Source of the DNA: Chloranthus sessilifolius
Lineage: Eukaryota > Streptophyta > Magnoliopsida > Chloranthales > Chloranthaceae
Direction of reading: 5' to 3'
Assembly (NCBI GenBank): GCA_021018995.1
Contig: CM037587.1
Location: 61,726,104-61,790,103, forward strand
Length of the DNA: 64,000 bases
The notes beneath the pieces were generated by a model that ran no database searches, was not told where the DNA came from, and worked only from the letters and a program-made list of their open reading frames with translations. Positions 56,993 to 64,000 of this stretch are shown piece after piece; the first letter of the stretch is position 1; every line of letters begins with the position of its first letter. The position numbers and the translations under genes were made by a program.

Positions 56993-57647
56993 AATATGGG
57001 TGTATTTGAAAAGTGTAATGTCATATAAGATAAGCAACTAAGATATTAAAAATTTATAAATTCTTGAAAATATTAAAAATATTTATAAGATAAGGAGTCA
57101 ATATTAAAAATTTATAGATTCTTACCAGGACCTTCAATTAGACGGGATACTTCTCCTTAAAGGGTCTATCCAAAATAGGGTCAACGATCATTATCGATTG
57201 TTAGATAACCTTAACGATCACAAGCGACCAATGTAATGGGTCGTGGCTATGGATTGGGATAAATATCTAAAATGAATAATATAATATTAGAAGATATAAT
57301 TTGAAAATTATAAAAATTGTTGGTAGCAATCGTAATATACTGTGGTACATTGGGGAGCCCAGAGATCTCTCAACCGATTGAAGAAGAAGTTTTGGAGCAT
57401 CTTCTTGCCTGAGTTCATCTCTTCCTTGAGGGCAGACCACCATTTGATTTGCATGTCCAACGCTTAATCGTTGAGTTTTTCAGATTCAATAAATATTATG
57501 AATTCATTATACTCCATGGCCATATAAGCCAAAGTGGTGGGGCTCATAAAGAATAATTTATCCTTTACCTCAAGATGAGCAGTGTAATCCATGACTTCCA
57601 GAAGTCTTAGGTAGGCTCCCAATATCTGAAAGAAAAAAAAATTGAGT

Positions 57648-57856
57648 AATCGATTATATAAAAAATCGTTATCGATTCTATACACAGTCGGTATCGACTG
57701 TTAAGACGATCATTATCGATTGTTAATGCGATCGTTACCAACTATTAATACAATCACTACCGACTGTTAATACGATCATTACCGACTGTTAATACGATCG
57801 TTAACGATTGTTTAGAAAATTATTAGCGATTGTTTAGACAGTCATTTTTGACTATT
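57648..57856. repeat. 22-bp palindrome array 15 (intron 4 of B)
   Basis: About nine units, cores TCGTTATCGA, TCGGTATCGA and decayed TCATTACCGA and TCACTACCGA forms. Same intron as array 4 of A. Confidence 0.93.
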
Positions 57857-58441
57857 AAGGATTACTTACAATATTGTTTAAGTGTCCCTAGCTCTCTAAA
57901 TATTTGAAGGCATACATCCGGAGTTTATAATCACCCACGGTGCTTACGTAGGTGTTGCATATAAAATAACGACAAAAGTTTAAATTCAAAACGAAATTAA
58001 TTACTATCATAAAAAAATGGATAAATTACAAAAATAACTTACTCGGCATCCTCAACGAGAGCTGTCCATATGGCATTCATGTACCTCTGCTCAGCTGTCA
58101 GCTCAATCGTATCAGAGGGCATCATCTCTGCTGCAAGATTTTTTACCGGCTGCTTTCTTCCAGTCCTAGGCTTCGAGACACCAGTTTTTGTTTTAATCCT
58201 AGGCCTCAAGCGAGTATCCAATGGTTGGTCGAAATGCTCATCACCAGCCAGACCACCCTTATCAGCATGAGCCTGGGATTGATTGTCAGCTACTGCCACC
58301 TCCTCTTATGTGTCTTGCGGGAGAGGAGGTGGTCCCATATCTGAGGGTCCCTTATCTCCTGGACCCTCGATAACAACTTTGAAACAGTATCATCCTAAAC
58401 ATCGAAAGAAATTAAATGGATAACTAACCAGATATTAAAAA

Positions 58442-58605
58442 ATGATATCGACTCTATATACAATCGGAATCGCCTACAAATACAATCATTATCGATTGTG
58501 GATACAATCGGTATCGATTGTGCATGCAATCGTCATCGATTGTGGATACAATCGGTATCAATTGTGCATACAATCATTATCAGTTGTTCATATAATCGTT
58601 ATCGA
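58442..58605. repeat. 22-bp palindrome array 16 (intron 2 of B)
   Basis: Seven units; regular alternation of TCGGTATCGATTGTGCATG and TCGTCATCGATTGTGGATA types. Same intron as array 5 of A. Confidence 0.93.
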
Positions 58606-59324
58606 AATAATTCATAGCAGACTATATTATGACCCATACCTTAGGTGACACCTCTAAGATCGTTTGAAGGAGTTCAATAATTTTCCCTTGCTCCTTTCGG
58701 ATAAACTTGTTGGAGTGATTAATCGTTTACAGCTCTACATCCCTTGAAGTGAGACGGTCATCAAAGGAGGTGCTTTGTGTCTGAAGGACCTTATTGTCTT
58801 CCACCAGCTGCTTATTCTCTTCCACCAACCGCTTCACTAACTCTTCCAAATGGCTCACTTTCTGGTTGAGTTTCAAGTTCTCCAATTTCATACCGTCAAT
58901 CCTCCTCAACAGCACTTTATTAGAGGAGTTGGTGTACTGCCGCTCGTCTTTGTGGCATCCCTTCTCGGCCGGCCTAATTGGACGGGGACCTCTTCTGACG
59001 ACGAGTCTTCATTCGACGTTATTTCGTCTTCAAACTCTTCCTCGTCAACTTCTTTGATCGGAAGGTAATTTCTTTTCTTCTTGGGTCGGATATCAAATTT
59101 CACAGCTTTCTTGACCTCTTCAACCCTCTCTTTCCTCTTCCCCCCAATCTTCCCCCCAATAGCCTTTAGACCCCCTTGATAATCCCTTACGAGGCGTATC
59201 TCCAACTTGAAGGAAATGGGTTCTAGGGGAGTGTAAATCTGTTACAACAAAGGACGGGTTGTAAAATAAAATAGCAAAAATGATAAAAAGTCGAATAAAG
59301 AAAATTAAACTATTACTACAATAT

Positions 59325-59570
59325 ATCGACTGCTTAACAAGTTGATACTGATTTCATTTACAATCGATATCAATTGTGTGGGAAGTCGATAACGATTTCC
59401 TAAGCAATTGCTATCGACTGCGTTCATAGTCGTTATCGACTACGTACACAATTGTTAACAACTACGTAGGCAGTCGATAACGACTACGCACGAAGTCGAT
59501 AGTGATTACTTCGGAAGTCGATGAAGACTGCGTAGGAAGTCGATATCGACTGGTTAAGGAGTCGAAATCT
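59325..59570. repeat. 22-bp palindrome array 17 (intron 1 of B)
   Basis: Eleven units, nearly identical to the duplicate at 46276-46522 and in the same intron as array 6 of A. Confidence 0.93.
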
Positions 59571-60485
59571 TCCAATTTACTATTTAAATCGACAGCATAC
59601 CTTCTTGTCCAGCATCTTCACAAGAGTGCAGCCTTTCGTCCTCATTTGTGGCTTCTCCGGCCACTTCAACAATCGTGAGAAAAGGTTCATCATGGGCATT
59701 TTTTGAGGTGAGATGTCAGGCAGCATCTCATAGGCCCACCATTGAAGTACACACATACAACCATAAACATTATACTGTTATCATTGTCGACAGTCTTTCT
59801 ATTTGTCACGCTCTTCTCTATATACTCCAACAAGTCATTGAACACGTAGAGAGCCCACGGAGTTTATTTGAAGTTCTCGACGGCATCGACGAGTTCAACG
59901 TGCTCTTCCAACAATTGATGGTGGAACCCGGGAAAAATAAATGTACACAGAATAAATGGAAGACCCAACTTTACGAAGTCGTCATCACTTTCTGCTAGCC
60001 TTAATCCATTTTCTATATGAGACCGAATAATTTTTTCGGTCGGTAGTCTATGAAAATATTTGTATCGAATGGTTTCCTTTTCTGGTGGGTTAACGGAAAA
60101 GGTATACTGTTGGGGTTCAACCACCTCAAGGCCATGTATTAAGGCAATATCCATCTACCGAAGAGAGATATCTCTCTTTCCGATTCGGAAGTAGTTCTTC
60201 TCAACCCAAAAACTCAATATGACATCGACGACTTCTCCAACAAAGCTAACACCGTTGGGAATTTGTAATATTCCACCGAAAACTGATACTCTGAGCAACT
60301 CCTTCCGTTGCGGGCTTGCCTCCTCGTAGACCTTTGAAATGCTAGTAGGCGAACATTTGCCAACAGCCTGCTGTACAACCATCTTCACGACTTCTGTAAA
60401 TGAGCTGTAATAAAAGAGAATGTTTATAATTGAAAGGCGTGACTCGGATACTAAAAGAGATTGTTTATAATCAGGCTAGTTAATA

Positions 60486-60625
60486 ATAGTCATCGATTAT
60501 TAAGACAATTGATACCGATTGTTAAAACGATCGATAACGATTTCATACACAATCGTTATCGATCGCTTTAACAATCGGTATCGATTGCCTTAACAATCGA
60601 TAACAATTGTATAAGAAATCGTTAT
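60486..60625. repeat. 22-bp palindrome array 18 (5' UTR intron of B)
   Basis: Six units, cores TCGATAACGA, TCGTTATCGA and TCGGTATCGA. Corresponds to arrays 7/8 of A. Confidence 0.92.
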
Positions 60626-61015
60626 TACTCCGTTATTTTAGTATAAAAAAGAAAATTAATTCTAAACATAGACCGTCGAAAGAAGAATAAAAAATTCTAC
60701 AACAATGGAAGGTAATTTAATTTCTAACTTACAGATTTGGTAGCTTGAATATTCAAAAACGGAGCGCCAGCGACTACGAATCGACACCGTCTCTCCACCG
60801 ACTTCGAACAAAAAAGTAAAAAGTAAAAAAGGTAAACAGTAATGAGTTGAATAAAGGATGGCTATTTATTACCTTGGGGGTAATTTCGGCATTTCCTAAA
60901 GGAGGGCGACGGCTCGGCGTGCAGCCGGTTGGTTTGGGTAAAGGTGAAAATATAGGGTCTCTGACGTAAAAGGTGCATCTGACAGGGTCGATCAGGTAAA
61001 TTTCCCTAGAAATAT

Positions 61016-61441
61016 GCATCACCATTGATAAGGCCATGAGCGTTAGGAGCTTTCAGAGAATGACTGTCTCATAGGTGAGCCATGATAGGTGAGCCATGAT
61101 CTCAAAATCTATTGTGTGGAAGAGCAGGCTGAAACACAATCTTCATTAACTGATTTGAAGCAATAAACGATTTTGAAGGGGTTTGAGACATAGGAGCTTT
61201 CAGAGAATGTGTGACCGCGAAAAGAGCTACCCTTAAATTATTATGAAAATAGGTATTGATTTGAAATATTTACCAAAACAGGTTTCTGGTATCGAAGTTG
61301 GTATCTAATTTCCAAAAACTATTATACCAAAACGGGAATATGATCCTGATTTGGTTAGTATTTAGAATTGATCCCTTGTTTTATAATACTTTGGAAATCT
61401 GTACTTGTGTTGGTAAATTTCCCCTTTTTTTTACAAGGTTG
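61016..61441. other. right flank of element B, duplicated at 46824-47248
   Basis: No coding signal. Almost identical to the first copy; the shared block ends with TTTACAAGGTT, after which the two copies differ. Confidence 0.85.
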
Positions 61442-62527
61442 CATTTTTCTGGTTGACGGTCCTAAATGGGAAACCCTAGCTAGTTCAAACCCATATAAAG
61501 TTTCAAACCCTCTCCACCCTACCAAATCGGGGAGATCAGAGAGCTTTCCAACATCAAAAACGTCGAAGTGAGGTACGTTTAGGGTTAGGGTTTCAGATTC
61601 TACAATTTTAGGGTTTGGGTTTTTGAATTCCAACTGATGATATCTGTGTTTGGTTTCCGCGATTTGTTAGATTTTGTGGTTATTATCGTAACATATATCT
61701 GTCTAAAATAATATGAGATTTATAATTTATCTTTGATGTTCTTCTATTGATCTCTGTAGAATTTGAAACAATATAGAAAATAAAACTATTTTTTTTAAAG
61801 GTTTTCATTTTGCTGAACTCCCAAAATTTCCAATGGGTCTGTGAAAGATGGCAATCCGAATGCTCATATTTCTTTTTTTAGCACTTTCAAGAGACAAAAA
61901 TCTATTATTTGTTGGAAAAAAATTTAATTTTTGCTGACATTTTTTCTGTTTTTTTTTCTTTAATTTCTAATCTACTAATTGAATTTTTAGCAGCATTTAT
62001 TTGTTTTTTTTTTGTTTTCCATTTCCATTTTAAAGTTGTTGAATTTTTGCAGTATTTTCCCCTAACTTTGCGTTTGAAAATTTTGGAGTAGCTCTCAAGC
62101 TATTACAAAGCACCTTTTTATAAACTTTCACTACAAATTTGGGTTTAGACTTGGTGCTGGCTCTCCCAGCAAGCTTTTATTTTGAAATTTAATCCTCACT
62201 CTTTCATCTCTATATCAACATTTGCAACAATTGAAGAGGTTTAGCTTCCTTGGATGTTAGAATACTCATAGAGGGATGTAGATTGATAAGTATGCCTTGT
62301 CCTTTTAACTGATTATTTATTTGTTTAAACTAGTTGCAATTTTTTTTTGTGAATTGTTGAAAGAAAGCATAGAGATGAAGAAGAAAATTTTCTATTTATC
62401 CTTTCGGGTGTTGAAAATGTGCTTTTTTTTTTTCTTTTTTCTATTGGGTTTTGGATTTGGGACATTTTCTTTTATGTCAATACACTATTTTTGCTTTATC
62501 ATCTCTACCTCTAATAAAGATTGCAGA
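61442..62527 (+). other. promoter/first-intron-like fragment, copy 2
   Basis: Nearly identical to 49079-50162, including the TATA-like CATATAAAG, donor GTGAG|GTACGT and acceptor-like TTGCAG at about 62520-62526. Downstream (62528 on) the sequence does not open a convincing coding frame, so the gene, if real, is truncated or lies outside. Confidence 0.4.
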
Positions 62528-62590
62528 CTTTTTACTTCCTATAAATAAGGCCATTTAAGCTTGCTTGATAATGCTTCTCAGATGATTTAG

Positions 62591-62826
62591 GCCCTGTTTG
62601 GCAAAGTTGCTTCCGAAGAGCACTTTTCAGTGTAAAATATTGGGTGAGAAGGACTTTCCTCCCAAAGAATTGGCCACCTCTACCTGAAAATGGAGAAACA
62701 TCCTCAGGTTGCTTCTTGAAACACACCATTTTCAGCTATGTGGCCATATCCTTGGATGGAAAATGCTTCTCGTTCAATATTTTACCCTGAAAAGAATTTT
62801 TTGGAAGAAACTTTGCAAAACAAGGC
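62591..62826. mobile_element. fold-back MITE, hAT-like ends
   Basis: The 5' end GCCCTGTTTGGCAAAG and the inverted 3' end GCCTTGTTTTGCAAAG pair, and the complementarity extends about 90 bp inward (AAAATATTGRRYGAGAAG, TTGGCCAC). No coding capacity. The TSD was not found. The CCCTGTTTGG terminus is common in plant hAT-type MITEs. Confidence 0.65.
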
Positions 62827-64000
62827 GGTAATTACTTAGGTTGGTTTTTTTTTTCCAATCTGGGTTTTCATTTATTTTTTGAGCTTCAATTTAACATGGT
62901 TGTGTTGATATTGATGGACAAAACAGTTTTGAACAACAGGGTTTTGGGTCTCCTTTTTGACAACCCTATTTTACATTATTTGTTATTGTTGGGTTTTGTC
63001 GCATCAACCTGATGTTGTAAACTTGCTTTACAGACGCTTCTAAGTTTAGCTCTTAGCTCTTTACAACCAAAAATAGTCCCATACTAAAGTGCTCTGCGCT
63101 AGAGAAGAGAGCTGCTCTTTGCCTCCAAAGAGCAATCCCAACTACAACCTTAGAAACTACGTACTTGGTTTGGTTTGAGTTATGTGCAGTCAACTCAAAT
63201 GATTATTTTGTTTTGTCTAATCTTAGAGGAACAGGGCTCTATCCCTGTAGGTAGAGCCCTACTGCAAATGAATGGAACTATTGGATCACAATCCAATGGT
63301 GCAGTTTAGTTTCGGACACCCATCTTAGGGAAGAGGGAGACTCAAACCCGAAACCTGCCCATCTTTCAATTATTGACACTAATGCATATGAATTTTGATT
63401 GGTTCATTTGTATTTGTGGAAGATCGCGTGAGCATAATTGGAGCACATTTGACTGCAGTTGCCCAGGCCTCTGTCGATAGATACTTTTATTAATACTTTT
63501 ATAATATAAATTCTATACATATATATTAAAAAGAGGGTTGCCTTTTAAAGGCATAAAGTATATTGGGACTTGGTGTTTTCATTTCATTAATAGGTTTTGA
63601 AAACGGCATCAATTCGGTTAGATAGGGTTTGACTGGGTTTGGCCAGTCTGGTTTAAGAAGAGATTTATTAATACTTATTATGTAAGCTTTAAGCATGTAT
63701 ATTAAAAATAGTATTGTTTTAAAGAAATCAAGTATATTGAGACTTGTGGGTTAGGACTATGTTTTCATTTAATAAAAAGGTTTTGAGTTTAAATCCCCTC
63801 TCATAGTTTTGAAAAAATAAGAGGAAATGAAGCGAACTAGTTCATATTGAATCTGCGAGACTGCTAGTTTCATCGAAAACCGGGCTGGTCCACCAGTTCA
63901 ATAATAAAAAACCATATTTCTTGGTTTTAAGGCCAACTAGTTCAATAGACCTGCTGGTTCCGGTGGAACTAGCTGGTTCCGTTTTTAAAACATTGATATG
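62827..64000. other. anonymous repeat DNA at the right edge
   Basis: No gene seen. 63233-63260 is a 28-bp hairpin with 9-bp arms (AGGGCTCTA / TAGAGCCCT). 63489-63600 and 63666-63787 are a diverged direct repeat about 177 bp apart (TATTAATACTT...AAGTATATTGRGACTTG). 63835-64000 is rich in CTAGTTCAA/CTGGTTCC motifs ending GTTTTTAAAACATTG, reminiscent of plant non-autonomous element ends but not identified. Confidence 0.5.

Larger units (their letters stand above)
56326..60405 (-). pseudogene. multi-exon DUF1985/coiled-coil/Ulp1 gene, element B
   Basis: Exon counterparts: about 60405-59601 (MKMVVQQAVGKCSPTSISKV onward; stops at 60155-60157 and 59864-59866), 59247-58640 (RPKKKRNYLPIKEV and coiled coil, one frameshift), 58395-58040 (LTAEQRYMNAIWTALVEDAE), 57960-57872, 57628-57330, 57275-57135 and ~56667-56326. 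The His/Asp exon keeps LHWSLVIV and MIVDPILDRP, so the His and Asp are present. The Cys exon reads QSNGWDCVVF, in which Gly after Cys is Val. Donors and acceptors match A. The protein cannot be made because of several stops. Confidence 0.8.
52338..61006 (+). mobile_element. Mutator-like element B (Ulp1-carrying MULE)
   Basis: 8669 bp with a perfect 9-bp TSD TAGAAATAT (52329-52337 and 61007-61015). TIRs of about 100 bp lie at 52338-52437 and 60907-61006 and resemble those of A. Same layout as A: + strand transposase (52899-55355) and convergent - strand DUF1985/Ulp1 gene (56326-60405), with 22-bp arrays in the introns. The captured exon of A is lacking. All genes are broken. A and B differ widely in sequence, so they are separate family members and not copies from the local duplication. 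Confidence 0.9.

Noticed and set aside
63233..63260. 28-bp hairpin as a possible tRNA or terminator
   Set aside because: No cloverleaf or T-run, and bacterial-type terminators are not expected here.

Overview
This window is nuclear DNA of a flowering plant. It is almost entirely transposable elements, nested in one another. The evidence is plant-type Ty3/gypsy and Mutator protein domains, LTRs with plant tRNA-Asp primer sites, CACTA-like MITEs, target-site duplications (TSDs) and plant GT..AG introns. I cannot name the species. No intact host gene, rRNA or tRNA gene was seen.

Layout. (1) 1-~9085, + strand: the 3' part of a dead Tat-lineage Ty3/gypsy element (gag tail, protease, RT, RNase H, archaeal-type RNase H, integrase, long 3' spacer, polypurine tract, broken 3' LTR). 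(2) ~9090-11164 and 21098-~22250: LTR-like DNA rich in CTCGAG motifs, split by (3) 11165-21097, a non-autonomous tRNA-Asp-primed element with three LTRs and two internal regions. (4) 22255-~24533 and 32624-~34420, - strand: gag and probable LTR/leader of a chromovirus-like element. It is split by (5) 24534-32618, a minus-strand non-autonomous element with paired LTRs, itself split by (6) a 1590-bp Tat-type solo LTR (25612-27201, TSD GGTAA). (7) 33675-33826 and 34557-34693: CACTA-type MITEs. (8) 36664-51772: Mutator-like element A (9-bp TSD TTCTTATAT). It has a + strand MuDR-type transposase and a convergent - strand, multi-exon gene with a DUF1985-like exon, a coiled-coil exon and a C48/Ulp1 protease. 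(9) 52338-61006: a sister element B (TSD TAGAAATAT). (10) 61016-64000: duplicated flank, a gene-promoter-like piece, a fold-back MITE and anonymous repeats.

Two results stand out. First, in A and B nearly every long intron and spacer carries an array of 22-bp units with a variable but palindromic core (consensus CARTCGNTANCGAYTG), while exons and short introns carry none. The first array contains a perfect 58-nt inverted repeat. Second, A, B and their flanks record a tandem segmental duplication (CTTT microhomology junction at 50163) followed by deletions; the transposon TSDs let the order of events be read.

A further theme is that several unrelated LTR families here carry clusters of short palindromes. 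In the two Tat LTR copies the palindromes sit at matching positions although their sequences differ completely. All protein-coding parts are broken by stops, frameshifts or lost catalytic residues, so the window is a fossil record rather than an active system.
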